DNA of 64,000 nt from Aliiroseovarius halocynthiae. GTDB taxonomy: Bacteria > Pseudomonadota > Alphaproteobacteria > Rhodobacterales > Rhodobacteraceae. The stretch is from assembly GCF_007004645.1 (NCBI RefSeq), contig NZ_ML660021.1:158218-222217 (forward strand). The letters are read 5' to 3'. The notes under the pieces were generated by a model. It made no database searches. It was given only the letters and a program-made list of their open reading frames with translations, and was not told where the DNA came from. A program made the position numbers and the translations under genes. Position 1 is the first letter of the stretch, and each line of letters begins with the position of its first letter. This document shows, piece after piece, positions 16,887 to 25,365 of the stretch.

Positions 16887-17801
16887 ATGCAAAAGCCCCG
16901 AATTCGATGGCATATCGCTGTGTTCCTTGCCCCTGCGGTGCTTGTCTATACGGCAGTGATGATCTTCCCGCTATTTAATACGCTTCGCCTTTCGCTGTTC
17001 AGCAAAGTAGATCAAGAACGCGTCTATGTCGGGCTACAGAATTTCCAGACCCTGTTTGGTGACCCCGTGTGGTCCGAACAGTTCTGGAATGCCTTAGGCA
17101 ACAACTTCTGGTTTTTCCTGATCCACATGCTGGTCCAGAACCCGATCGGCATCGCGCTGGCGGCTATCCTTAGCCATCCGCGTTTGCGGTTCGCTGCGCT
17201 GTACCGGTCGGCCATCTTCATCCCTACAATCCTCAGCTTTGTGATTGTTGGCTTCGCGTGGAAACTGATCCTGTCCCCCATCTGGGGCATTGCGCCCGGG
17301 ATGTTGGATGCGGTTGGGCTGAAATCCCTGTTTGCGCCGTGGCTTGGCAAAGAAGAATACGCGCTGACGACGCTTGCGCTGATCTCGGTCTGGCAATTCG
17401 TGGGCATCCCGATGATGCTGATCTATGCCGCCCTTCTGTCGATCCCCGAAGAGGTTCTGGAAGCGGGCGAGATTGATGGAATAACCGGCATGTCGGCTTT
17501 CTGGAAAATCAAGCTTCCGCTGATCCTACCGTCGATTGGCATCATCTCGATCCTGACGTTTGTGGGCAACTTCAACGCGTTTGACCTGATCTATGCCGCG
17601 CAGGGTGCGCTGGCAGGGCCGGATTTCTCGACCGATATTCTGGGCACGTTCATGTATCGCACCTTCTTTGGCTTCCAGCTTCAGCTTGGCGACCCGCATA
17701 TGGGATCGGCAATCGCAGGCGCCATGTTCGCGATCATTCTTGTGGGCGTTTGTATCTATCTGTTCGGCATCCAGACCCGGATGCGCCGGTATCAGCTGTA
17801 A
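16887..17801 (+). CDS. Sugar ABC transporter permease, first subunit
   Basis: 304 residues with about six hydrophobic membrane segments. The EAA loop, which contacts the ATPase, is EEVLEAGEIDGITGMSAFWKIKLPLILPSI near residue 195-225. This is the MalF/UgpA-like subunit of a family-1 sugar importer. A GGAG site sits 6 bases before ATG 16887. It lies between the binding protein and the second permease in a compact operon (13 bases from the next start). Its substrate follows that of the binding protein. Nothing is truncated or unusual. Confidence 0.92.
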   Translation: MQKPRIRWHIAVFLAPAVLVYTAVMIFPLFNTLRLSLFSKVDQERVYVGLQNFQTLFGDPVWSEQFWNALGNNFWFFLIHMLVQNPIGIALAAILSHPRLRFAALYRSAIFIPTILSFVIVGFAWKLILSPIWGIAPGMLDAVGLKSLFAPWLGKEEYALTTLALISVWQFVGIPMMLIYAALLSIPEEVLEAGEIDGITGMSAFWKIKLPLILPSIGIISILTFVGNFNAFDLIYAAQGALAGPDFSTDILGTFMYRTFFGFQLQLGDPHMGSAIAGAMFAIILVGVCIYLFGIQTRMRRYQL

Positions 17802-17813
17802 GGGGATCAAATT

Positions 17814-18653
17814 ATGAACAAAGCCCGCACAAATCCGCTGAATACGGCCGCGATGCACGGGGCGCTGATCCTCTATACGCTGATCGCGCTGTTCCCGGTT
17901 TTCGTCATCCTGATTAACAGCTTCAAGACGCGCAAAGCCATCTTCCGCGAGCCCTTGGCCATGCCGGATGCGGACAGTTTTTCGCTGATCGGCTATCAAA
18001 CGGTGATGAAGCAGGGGGACTTCTTCCTCTATTTCCAGAACTCGATGATTGTGACTGTGGCGTCGCTGTTCTTTGTGCTGCTGTTCGGCGCGATGGCGGC
18101 CTTCGCGCTGAGTGAATATCGCTTCAAGGGCAATATGTTGATGGGGCTGTATCTGGCGCTTGGCATTATGATCCCCATCCGCATCGGCACCGTCGCGATC
18201 CTTGAGATGATGGTGGCGACCGGGTTGGTCAATTCGCTTTGGGCGCTGATCCTTGTTTACACCGCTCAAGGCCTTCCGCTGGCCGTCTTCATCTTGTCCG
18301 AGTTCATGCGGCAAGTGTCCGATGACCTGAAAAATGCAGGGCGTATTGACGGGCTGTCGGAATATACGATCTTCTTCAAGCTGGTGCTGCCACTGGTGCG
18401 CCCAGCCATGGCGACCGTCGCTGTCTTCAACATGATCCCGATCTGGAACGACCTGTGGTTCCCGCTGATCCTTGCCCCCTCGGAAGAGGTGAAAACGCTG
18501 ACGCTGGGCAGCCAAGTCTTCATCGGCCAGTTCGTAACCGACTGGAATGCCGTTCTGTCGGCCCTGTCGATGGCGATCCTTCCGGTGCTGGCCCTTTATG
18601 TCATCTTCTCGCGCCAGCTGATCCGCGGCATCACATCGGGAGCGGTAAAATGA
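17814..18653 (+). CDS. Sugar ABC transporter permease, second subunit
   Basis: 279 residues, six predicted membrane spans, with the MalG/UgpE-type EAA loop DLKNAGRIDGLSEYTIFFKLVLPLVRPA near residue 165-195. It pairs with the preceding permease to form the membrane channel of the importer. The ribosome-binding site AAGGGG overlaps the stop codon of the first permease, and the gene's own stop overlaps the oxidoreductase start (ATGA at 18650), so the operon is translationally coupled on both sides. Confidence 0.92.
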   Translation: MNKARTNPLNTAAMHGALILYTLIALFPVFVILINSFKTRKAIFREPLAMPDADSFSLIGYQTVMKQGDFFLYFQNSMIVTVASLFFVLLFGAMAAFALSEYRFKGNMLMGLYLALGIMIPIRIGTVAILEMMVATGLVNSLWALILVYTAQGLPLAVFILSEFMRQVSDDLKNAGRIDGLSEYTIFFKLVLPLVRPAMATVAVFNMIPIWNDLWFPLILAPSEEVKTLTLGSQVFIGQFVTDWNAVLSALSMAILPVLALYVIFSRQLIRGITSGAVK

Positions 18654-19684
18654 CCCGTGTTTTGATTGCAGGGCTCGGCAATATGGGGCTTAGCCACGCG
18701 CTGGCGCACCACCATCACCCAGACGCCCAGATTGTGGGGCTGGTTAATCGCTCAGGTCAGACAGATCAGCCTGAACTGGCCACCTATCCAATTTACACTG
18801 ATTTCCACGAGGCTCTTGCCGCTACTCACCCCGACCTCGTGGTTATCGCCACCTATTCAGACAGCCATGCAGATTTCGCGGTGGCTGCGATGGAACAAGG
18901 CGCGCATGTCTTTGTCGAAAAGCCGCTTGCAACGACAGTGGCAGATGCGCGCCGGGTGGTCGATACAGCGACCCGGCTGGGACGGAAACTGGTTGTGGGA
19001 TATATCCTGCGCCACCATCCCAGCTGGGTTCGCCTGATCGAAGAAGCACGCACCCTGGGCGGGCCATACGTGTTTCGGATGAACCTGAACCAGCAATCCA
19101 AAGGAGCCGAGTGGGAAACGCATAAGGCCCTGATGCAGACCACAGCGCCGATCGTCGATTGCGGTGTGCACTATGTCGACGTCTGGTGTCAGATCACCGA
19201 TGCCAAGCCGGTGCGGGTAAACGCGATGGGCCTGCGCCTGTCGGACGAAATCGCGCCAGACATGTACAATTATGGCCAGTTTCAGGTGGTCTTTGATGAC
19301 GGATCCGTCGGTTGGTACGAGGCTGGCTGGGGCCCCATGATGTCCGAGACTGCGTTTTTCGTGAAAGACGTAATCTCGCCCGCTGGGTCGGTGTCGATCA
19401 CCGAAGCCGACAAAGCCGGATCATCAGATGTGGACGGCCATACGAAAGTGGGTGGGCTGCTGGTTCACCGTGTGGACGGCGACACGCTGATCGACCTGCC
19501 GGACGAGCCCGGCCATCAAGAATTATGCGACGCTGAGCAAGCTTTTGTGCTGCGTGCGATCCGCGACGATATCGACCTGACCCGACACATGCAGGACGCG
19601 GTGCAGTCTTTGGCGATCTGCCTTGCTGCCGATGAAAGTGTACGGACCGGGACCCCTGTAGATTTGAAGGAGGAAACGCCATGA
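18650..19684 (+). CDS. Gfo/Idh/MocA-family oxidoreductase
   Basis: 344 residues from ATG 18650. An N-terminal Rossmann fold starts VLIAGLGNMGLSHALAHHHH (NAD(P)-binding glycine motif) and includes VVIATYSDSHADFAVAAMEQGAHVFVEKPLATT, with the catalytic EKP lysine. The C-terminal alpha/beta domain has the HYVDVW segment with the usual conserved His. Enzymes of this family oxidise or reduce sugars and related polyols. The gene is embedded between the permease and ATPase genes, overlapping each by four bases (ATGA), so its activity is tied to the imported sugar. It might convert a modified amino sugar, such as an anhydro- or oxidised form, before the nag/mur steps; the reaction is not given by the sequence. 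Confidence 0.88.
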   Translation: MTRVLIAGLGNMGLSHALAHHHHPDAQIVGLVNRSGQTDQPELATYPIYTDFHEALAATHPDLVVIATYSDSHADFAVAAMEQGAHVFVEKPLATTVADARRVVDTATRLGRKLVVGYILRHHPSWVRLIEEARTLGGPYVFRMNLNQQSKGAEWETHKALMQTTAPIVDCGVHYVDVWCQITDAKPVRVNAMGLRLSDEIAPDMYNYGQFQVVFDDGSVGWYEAGWGPMMSETAFFVKDVISPAGSVSITEADKAGSSDVDGHTKVGGLLVHRVDGDTLIDLPDEPGHQELCDAEQAFVLRAIRDDIDLTRHMQDAVQSLAICLAADESVRTGTPVDLKEETP

Positions 19685-20676
19685 CGGCGCTGACCCTGAC
19701 CAATGTGAACAAGTCCTTCGGCAAGATTCATGTGCTGAAAGACATCAATATCCAGATCGAAGAGGGCGAGTTTGCCGTCTTCGTTGGCCCGTCGGGCTGT
19801 GGTAAGTCCACGCTTTTGCGTGTGATCGCGGGGCTTGAGGATGCAAGCTCGGGCGAGATCCAGATTGGCGAAGATGTAGTGAACCTGACGCCCCCGTCAA
19901 AGCGGGGCATTGCGATGGTGTTCCAATCCTATGCGCTTTATCCACATCTGAATGTCCGCAAGAACATGTCGCTTGCGCTGAAGCAGGAGAAGCAGCCCAA
20001 GGACGTGATCGAACAACGGGTGGCCGAGGCCAGTCGGATGCTGGATCTTGAAGACTATCTGGATCGCTATCCATCCGAGCTGTCTGGCGGGCAGCGTCAG
20101 CGGGTGGCGATTGGCCGTGCCATCGTGCGCCACCCCAAGATCTTCCTGTTTGACGAACCTTTGTCGAACCTTGATGCAGCCTTGCGCATGAACACGCGGA
20201 TCGAGATTGCAGGGCTGCACAGCCAGCTTGCGGCCTCGATGATCTATGTGACCCATGACCAGACCGAGGCGATGACGTTGGCCGACAAGATCGTTGTTCT
20301 GCGCGACGGGCGGGTCGAACAGGTCGGCAGCCCGATGGAGCTTTACAACAATCCGGCAAACCAGTTCGTGGCGGGGTTCCTTGGCTCGCCTGCGATGAAT
20401 TTTTTCCCGGCTGGCGTGGTGGGCGAAGGCGGCAATTTGACCATTGGCGTGCGCCCCGAGGATTTGCGACTGGCCGATGATGGCGCGTTGTCCGTGACCG
20501 TTAACCATGTCGAGAAACTGGGCGGGGACACCAACGTCATTGCCCATGCGGGCGATCAACGGATCACGGCACGGCTTTTCGGGCAGCATGACATCGCCGC
20601 AGGGCAGCAGCTACAATTCGGCTATGACAGCGCGCGGGCCTATCGCTTCGACGATGCAGGACATCGCGTGCGCTGA
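19681..20676 (+). CDS. Sugar ABC transporter ATPase (MalK/UgpC type)
   Basis: 331 residues. Walker A is GPSGCGKST near residue 37-45, the Q-loop lies in MVFQSYALYPHL, the signature is LSGGQRQRVAIGRAIV, Walker B is IFLFDEPLSNLDA and the H-loop is VTHDQTEAMTLADKI. The C-terminal MOP/TOBE-type regulatory domain (about 235-331, with IGVRPEDL) marks it as a MalK/UgpC-type carbohydrate ATPase. It powers the binding protein and permeases encoded upstream. The start overlaps the oxidoreductase stop, and transcription ends 18 bases after the gene at a strong hairpin. It is shorter than many MalK proteins (about 360) but complete. Confidence 0.95.
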   Translation: MTALTLTNVNKSFGKIHVLKDINIQIEEGEFAVFVGPSGCGKSTLLRVIAGLEDASSGEIQIGEDVVNLTPPSKRGIAMVFQSYALYPHLNVRKNMSLALKQEKQPKDVIEQRVAEASRMLDLEDYLDRYPSELSGGQRQRVAIGRAIVRHPKIFLFDEPLSNLDAALRMNTRIEIAGLHSQLAASMIYVTHDQTEAMTLADKIVVLRDGRVEQVGSPMELYNNPANQFVAGFLGSPAMNFFPAGVVGEGGNLTIGVRPEDLRLADDGALSVTVNHVEKLGGDTNVIAHAGDQRITARLFGQHDIAAGQQLQFGYDSARAYRFDDAGHRVR

Positions 20677-20693
20677 AGGGCGTTGAGTCTAAT

Positions 20694-20724
20694 AAAAAGA
20701 GCCCCTCCTGTTGGGGCTCTTTTT
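20694..20724. terminator. Strong bidirectional terminator
   Basis: Twelve perfect base pairs (AAAAAGAGCCCC at 20694-20705 with its complement at 20713-20724) around a 7-base loop, with a T-run on each strand. It ends the ABC operon from the left and the ThDP-enzyme gene from the right. Confidence 0.92.
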
Positions 20725-20742
20725 GTTCAAATGGTGCGCAAT

Positions 20743-22368
20743 TCAGATCCGCATCCGCGGCACGTCGTTTGGATCCAGTCGCAGTTCAATCAGCAGAGGT
20801 TTGGTGCGTGTGTCGATTGCAGTGATTGCGGTTTCCAGTGTTTCGACGCTGTCGACATAGATGCCTTGCCCGCCAAGTGCTGTGCCGATTTCAGCGAAGG
20901 ACGGCCAGTCGAACATGGACAGGCCCGGATCCATTTTGCGGTCCAGAAACTGGATATGCTCGGCCCCATAGGCACTGTCATTGGCGACGATCACGATCAG
21001 GTCTTGATTCATACGCACTGCGGTGTTGAATTCGTTAATCCCGCCCATCATGAAACCGCCATCGCCCGTGAACAGAACCACGGGGCGGCCCTTCACGGCG
21101 AAGCCCGCGCCGATGGCCACCTGAAGACCCAGCCCGATCGACCCGAAATTGGTCGTGGCGATGAAGCTTTCTGCATCGGGGGCGGCGACGCGGCACCAGA
21201 CCTCGGTCATGAAGCGGCCGCCATCAGTGGTCAGGAAGCGGTCCTTGGGTAGGGCAGCATCCAGACGGTCCAGCGCGTATTCGAAATTGATGAAGCCCGG
21301 TGCAGCTTTGTCGGGATTACCTTTGGGGTGGGCGGTCAGAACCTCCATGTCCAGTTCGGCGGTGAAGCCGCTGGGGGGAATTTCGGCCTCGTCCAGCCAC
21401 CAGACAATGTTGTCGGCGGTCAGACCCGCATCGGCGACCAGCGCGGCATCAGGGTGATAGTTTTTCGAGACCTCGGTCACGGTATCATTCACCTGCACCA
21501 CGCGCTTGCCCTTCATCAGCGCGCCTTTGTCAGTGGTGAAGTGGTGTAGCGACGTCCCAAAGGCCACAACGCAATCGGCTTTGGCAATCGCGTCATACGC
21601 GGCGGGTGTCGACAACGTGCCGAAGATGTCGATGTTGAACGGGTGGTCGTTAAACATCCCCTTCGCTTTCAGCGTGGTCGCCAGCGGGGCCTGAAGACGA
21701 TCAGCCAGCTTGGTGATCTGCTGCACCGCGTCCTTTGCGCCGATCCCCGCCAGTATGATCGGACGCTTGGCGCTGGCGATCATGCCGATGGCTTCGTCCA
21801 GATCATCGCCCTCCGGCACATAAGCCGGGGCTGTGAAACCGGGGAAGACATGCTTTTTGTGAGGAGCTTCTTCCCACATGAAATCCGCAGGCATGTTCAG
21901 AACAATGGGCCGCTTTTCGACTTCGGCGCGGTAAATCGCATGTGCCACATCATAGGACGCCGTTTCAGGCGAGCGCATCTGTTCGAACCCGGCACCGGTG
22001 ATCTTCACCGTCTCGCGCTGGTCAATATTTTGCAGGTTCTGAGGGTTGGACACAGCGGTATCGCCGGCCAGAAGAACCATCGGCACACGCCCACGGACGC
22101 CTTCGGTCAGGGCCGTCACACAGTTGGTCAGGGCGGGCCCATGGGTGACGGTGGCAATGCCGACGCTGCCGGACACGCGACCATAGGCCAGTGCCATCAG
22201 GACCGCGCTACCCTCATAGGCGACCGGAACAAAGTTGCCGCCACAGCCGCGGACATAGTGGTCGACCATAAACAGGTTGGCGTCGCCCATCAGGCCGAAC
22301 ATTGTGGTGTGGTCGTGGTCCACCAGCGATTGGGCGATGGACTGATAGGTGTACAGAGCAGCGCTCAT
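20743..22368 (-). CDS. Thiamine diphosphate-dependent enzyme (acetolactate synthase-like)
   Basis: 541 residues with the three-domain layout of the POX/AHAS family. The N-terminal Pyr domain carries the catalytic Glu in VAYEGSAVLMALAYGR. A middle domain follows. The C-terminal PP domain has the cofactor motif GDGGFMMGGINEF...VIVAND (GDG-x-N type). It should bind ThDP and Mg2+ and decarboxylate or ligate a 2-keto acid. No small subunit is beside it and a large insertion typical of true AHAS is absent, so it is probably a catabolic or side-branch enzyme, not the biosynthetic AHAS. Its single-gene unit is convergent with the ABC operon, sharing the terminator at 20694. The substrate is unknown. 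Confidence 0.85.
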   Translation of the reverse strand: MSAALYTYQSIAQSLVDHDHTTMFGLMGDANLFMVDHYVRGCGGNFVPVAYEGSAVLMALAYGRVSGSVGIATVTHGPALTNCVTALTEGVRGRVPMVLLAGDTAVSNPQNLQNIDQRETVKITGAGFEQMRSPETASYDVAHAIYRAEVEKRPIVLNMPADFMWEEAPHKKHVFPGFTAPAYVPEGDDLDEAIGMIASAKRPIILAGIGAKDAVQQITKLADRLQAPLATTLKAKGMFNDHPFNIDIFGTLSTPAAYDAIAKADCVVAFGTSLHHFTTDKGALMKGKRVVQVNDTVTEVSKNYHPDAALVADAGLTADNIVWWLDEAEIPPSGFTAELDMEVLTAHPKGNPDKAAPGFINFEYALDRLDAALPKDRFLTTDGGRFMTEVWCRVAAPDAESFIATTNFGSIGLGLQVAIGAGFAVKGRPVVLFTGDGGFMMGGINEFNTAVRMNQDLIVIVANDSAYGAEHIQFLDRKMDPGLSMFDWPSFAEIGTALGGQGIYVDSVETLETAITAIDTRTKPLLIELRLDPNDVPRMRI

Positions 22369-22697
22369 ATGTAGACTCCCGTGTTGGACCGGGCATTATG
22401 TGTTGCCCTTGTCTCGTGTGGCGTTTTCTTTTCCCTTATTTGCGGCCTGATCATCGGCGGGTCCAGAGTTTTTTGCAAATGAAACGATCTGGCCGCATTG
22501 TTGGAGAGCGGCTCTATTATTCTGACCGTTGCAAATTGATTAGGTCGAGGTGAGTGATGGGGTCGGGGGCAGACACCAGTGATTGTTTTGTGCATCAGTG
22601 GTTTTTCATAGGCAGTGTTCAGTAATGTCTTGCAACAGTCTCTATGGGGTCCTAACTGTCGCACTGATTCAATGTTAAGTGCAAAGGATTAACGCAC
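22369..22697. other. Divergent promoter region
   Basis: 329 bases between the divergent ThDP-enzyme and DUF2125 genes. It is AT-richer than its surroundings, and the 3' end carries the DUF2125 start context. No open frame here is convincing and no specific operator was recognised. Confidence 0.45.
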
Positions 22698-24245
22698 ATG
22701 CGAACTCTTACGACTCGGCTTGCCAGTGCTACCATTTTTGGTGTTTCTATCCTGTCTAGCCCGGCATATGCGGACCTCACCGCGGACGATGTCTGGCAGC
22801 ATTTTCAGCAAAGCTCGTCGGTTTTTGGCGGCACGTTGAATGGTCAGAAATCAGAAAGCGACGACGGGCTCGCGCTTCAAAAAGTGGTCTTCGATCTGCC
22901 GTTGCCGTTTGATTTTGGTACCGTACAGATGGACCTTGGCGCGTTCGATCTGCGCAATATGGGCGACGGCCGGGTCGAGATGATCGTGCCCGAAAGCGCG
23001 GTCTACAATCTGACCTATACGGATACAGATGGCGAGAGCTTCGACGGAAGCATGACCATGACGCAGCAGGGTCTGAGCAATATTCTGTCCGGCACACCTG
23101 AAGAGATTACATTCGATCAAAAAGCTGATCGGCTGGATTTCAAATTTGACATTTCCGACCTTCCAGCTGACCTACAAAGGGTTACGATGAATGGCTCAAT
23201 TGTTGGCTTCGAAGGTCAATCTGTAACCTCTAGGGCGGACATGAACACGACCAACGTCATATATGCTTTCCAAGAGCAAAGCATGACGATGACACAGACT
23301 ATGGCCATTGAGGGCGAAGACCCCATAACGGTTGAGGCGATCACTACGTCTGGCCGCGTTGAAGGCGATACGCGTTTGGTGACGCCGTCTGCCGGCATTA
23401 ATCTGGCAAATCTCGCTAAGGCTTTGCGCGACGGTTTTGTTCTAGAGGGCACCAACAGCATTGCGGGCTATAGCTCGAAGCAGGTTAGCTCACAAAACGA
23501 CACCGTCGTGATGGCGCAGACGTCATCGGCGGCTAGCTATGAAACGACAATGAAGGTTGATGCCTCGGGTGCCATGATCTCGGGTCCGGCAAGTGATGTT
23601 CAGATCCAGATGGAAATGCCGATGATGCCGGGTCTACCACTGGGCGGCAAGATCGCGTCGGTTTCGGCAACGGTGCAGGCGCCGCTTCTGAAGGATGACG
23701 GTTTTGGCCCGGCTGCTGTCAGTTTCGAGCTGACCGGTCTGGAGCTGGACGAAATGCTGTGGGCCATGGGTGACCCCGCCGGTGCCCTGCCACACGATCC
23801 AGTTGATCTGAAGATCGATCTGAGCGGTACGCTGAAGAACAATATCGAGTGGCTGGACTTCGCGAATGTCGAAACCAGCTTCGATGCTCTTGGTGAGATG
23901 CTGCCGGTCGAGCCAGGTAGCGCAACCCTGAACGCTCTGCGTGTGTCGGCCGTTGGCGCCGAGATTACGGGTGAAGGTGCGTTTACCTTCGATTCGAGTG
24001 ATCTGGAAACCTTCGAAGGCCTGCCGCGGCCGGAAGGTAAGCTGACCCTGCGCGCGAAAGGCCTTACAGTACTGTCGCAGAAGCTAGAGCAGCTGGGCAT
24101 TCCCGCCGAGCAGATTTACGGCGCTATGATGATGCTCGAGATGTTCTCGGTCGAAGACACTGAGAACGGCGATGATGCACGTATGACCGAGGTTGAAGTC
24201 AAAGCCGACGGTGGCGTTTTCGCAAACGGCGTTCAGCTTCAGTAA
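22698..24245 (+). CDS. Exported DUF2125-family protein
   Basis: 515 residues with a Sec signal peptide (RTLTTRLASATIFGVSILSSPAYA|D). The remainder is beta-rich, acidic and low in Cys, with the repeating hydrophobic pattern of DUF2125 proteins: an early DDVWQHFQQSSS segment, a middle with alternating strands, and a late LTGLELDEMLWAMGDP and LTLRAKGLTVLSQKLEQLGIP. DUF2125 proteins are common in alphaproteobacteria and are thought to be periplasmic, but their function is unknown. It stands alone with a weak hairpin 28 bases after the stop. The recognition rests on overall pattern and is moderately sure. Confidence 0.75.
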   Translation: MRTLTTRLASATIFGVSILSSPAYADLTADDVWQHFQQSSSVFGGTLNGQKSESDDGLALQKVVFDLPLPFDFGTVQMDLGAFDLRNMGDGRVEMIVPESAVYNLTYTDTDGESFDGSMTMTQQGLSNILSGTPEEITFDQKADRLDFKFDISDLPADLQRVTMNGSIVGFEGQSVTSRADMNTTNVIYAFQEQSMTMTQTMAIEGEDPITVEAITTSGRVEGDTRLVTPSAGINLANLAKALRDGFVLEGTNSIAGYSSKQVSSQNDTVVMAQTSSAASYETTMKVDASGAMISGPASDVQIQMEMPMMPGLPLGGKIASVSATVQAPLLKDDGFGPAAVSFELTGLELDEMLWAMGDPAGALPHDPVDLKIDLSGTLKNNIEWLDFANVETSFDALGEMLPVEPGSATLNALRVSAVGAEITGEGAFTFDSSDLETFEGLPRPEGKLTLRAKGLTVLSQKLEQLGIPAEQIYGAMMMLEMFSVEDTENGDDARMTEVEVKADGGVFANGVQLQ

Positions 24246-24273
24246 TTGACGCGCTTGAAAACAAAAGATCCTG

Positions 24274-24291
24274 CCCCGGCATTGACCGGGG
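24274..24291 (+). terminator. Short hairpin after the DUF2125 gene
   Basis: Six perfect G-C pairs (CCCCGG at 24274-24279 with CCGGGG at 24286-24291) around a six-base loop. There is no T-run, so terminator activity is uncertain. Confidence 0.4.
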
Positions 24292-24355
24292 TAGGGATTT
24301 GGGGATTACACTTGGAAAAGCTTAGGCCGCGCCAGATCCAGAGGGGCATTCTCAA

Positions 24356-24640
24356 ATGGGTATAGACAGTTTCTCGGCCGGTGAAATTATAGGTCTGATC
24401 GGCGGGGCGGTGTTCTTTGGATCATGGGTGTTGCAAGCTTGGCAATCCCGTCAAGCTGAACAGGCCGTTGTGTCGAAGAGCTTTTTTGCACTGCGTGCCT
24501 TGGCATCAGGGCTTCTAACGTTCGAAGGTATACGTATTGGGTCGCTGTCGATCACGCTGGTGATGGGAGCGACGTTGTTGTTAATGCTCTATAATATTTT
24601 TTTGATACGCCGCCGCGAGATGAAGGGTGATGTCGGCTAG
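24356..24640 (+). CDS. LAB_N-domain small membrane protein
   Basis: 94 residues forming about three membrane spans. The pattern FFGSWVLQAWQSRQAEQAVVSKSFFALRALASG followed by a last hydrophobic span LVMGATLLLMLYNIFLI matches the LAB_N domain, found at the N-terminus of lipid A biosynthesis proteins and in small proteins beside GT2 transferases. It may help present lipid-linked sugars or act as a partner of the DPM1-like GT2 at 25366. The stop codon overlaps the convergent methyltransferase stop (24638-24640 against 24637-24639), so there is no spacer between the two genes. Confidence 0.8.
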   Translation: MGIDSFSAGEIIGLIGGAVFFGSWVLQAWQSRQAEQAVVSKSFFALRALASGLLTFEGIRIGSLSITLVMGATLLLMLYNIFLIRRREMKGDVG

Positions 24641-25335
24641 TCCTTGCGAGAGAGAAGCGCTGTGCTGTCTGGGAGCGGAAGACAGGCAGCCAAACCATCA
24701 AAAGATGTGACCTTTAGGTTTAGGTTCGAGGCTGCAATCTGATATCTTTTGCGCTTGAAGTCATCGAGCAGAATATGCCCGCCGGGCTTCAAGCGTCTGA
24801 ATGCGACTTCAAGGCAGGCCTCACGGGCGCGCCCGTCAATTACGATCAGGTCAAAACCGCCAACCACAGTGTTGATTGCATCGACATAATTGTCAAAGCA
24901 CTGCCCTTCAAAGCCGTGTTTTCCAGACATAATCATGCCCTCGGCTTGAGCGGGAACTAGAATACTCTGAACGTGGTTATAGTCCTTCAACTTGGGCTCA
25001 ACGATCTTTGCCCAGCTGACATCATGTTCAACCGAAATAACTTCAGATGCGCGTTTCGCCAGCCAAACCGTGCTCGCGCCTGATCCCCATTCGAAAACGC
25101 GAGCCTGCGGGGTTTCTGAAAGCATTCTGTCCACTGCATCAATCGCATCGAAGCTCCACCAAGGAATATCCAGATGCACCATGTCGTCGATGTCATAAAT
25201 CGCCATTAATGACCTTGCCCATTTAGCTAGGCGACCATCACGCCGTTCTAGCCAACGTGTTATTCCAACCGTAGACGTCAGAAAGCGGATACTCCGCATG
25301 ATCTTTACATAGAGGGTGCGAATGGTGCTTTTCAC
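24637..25335 (-). CDS. Class I SAM-dependent methyltransferase
   Basis: 232 residues. Motif I is VFEWGSGASTVWLAKRA near residue 79-95, with an acidic residue after the next strand (ISVEHD). FDLIVIDGRAREACLEVAFRRLKPGGHILLDDFKR is the DxD-type active region seen in the Methyltransf_24/FkbM-like group. N-terminal ~30 residues are basic and hydrophobic and may peripherally bind the membrane. It lies at the edge of the glycan cluster, 30 bases after the GT2 gene on the same strand, so the pair probably forms an operon. The likely acceptor is a sugar or lipid-linked glycan; that is inferred from position. Confidence 0.82.
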   Translation of the reverse strand: MKSTIRTLYVKIMRSIRFLTSTVGITRWLERRDGRLAKWARSLMAIYDIDDMVHLDIPWWSFDAIDAVDRMLSETPQARVFEWGSGASTVWLAKRASEVISVEHDVSWAKIVEPKLKDYNHVQSILVPAQAEGMIMSGKHGFEGQCFDNYVDAINTVVGGFDLIVIDGRAREACLEVAFRRLKPGGHILLDDFKRKRYQIAASNLNLKVTSFDGLAACLPLPDSTALLSRKD

Positions 25336-25365
25336 GTAGAATACTCAGTTGGGTTAAGCGGCAAG

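Noticed and set aside
17526..18515. Minus-strand frame of 329 residues, rich in His, Gln and Asp
   Set aside because: Antisense to two strongly supported permease genes; the composition is a mirror of hydrophobic codons.
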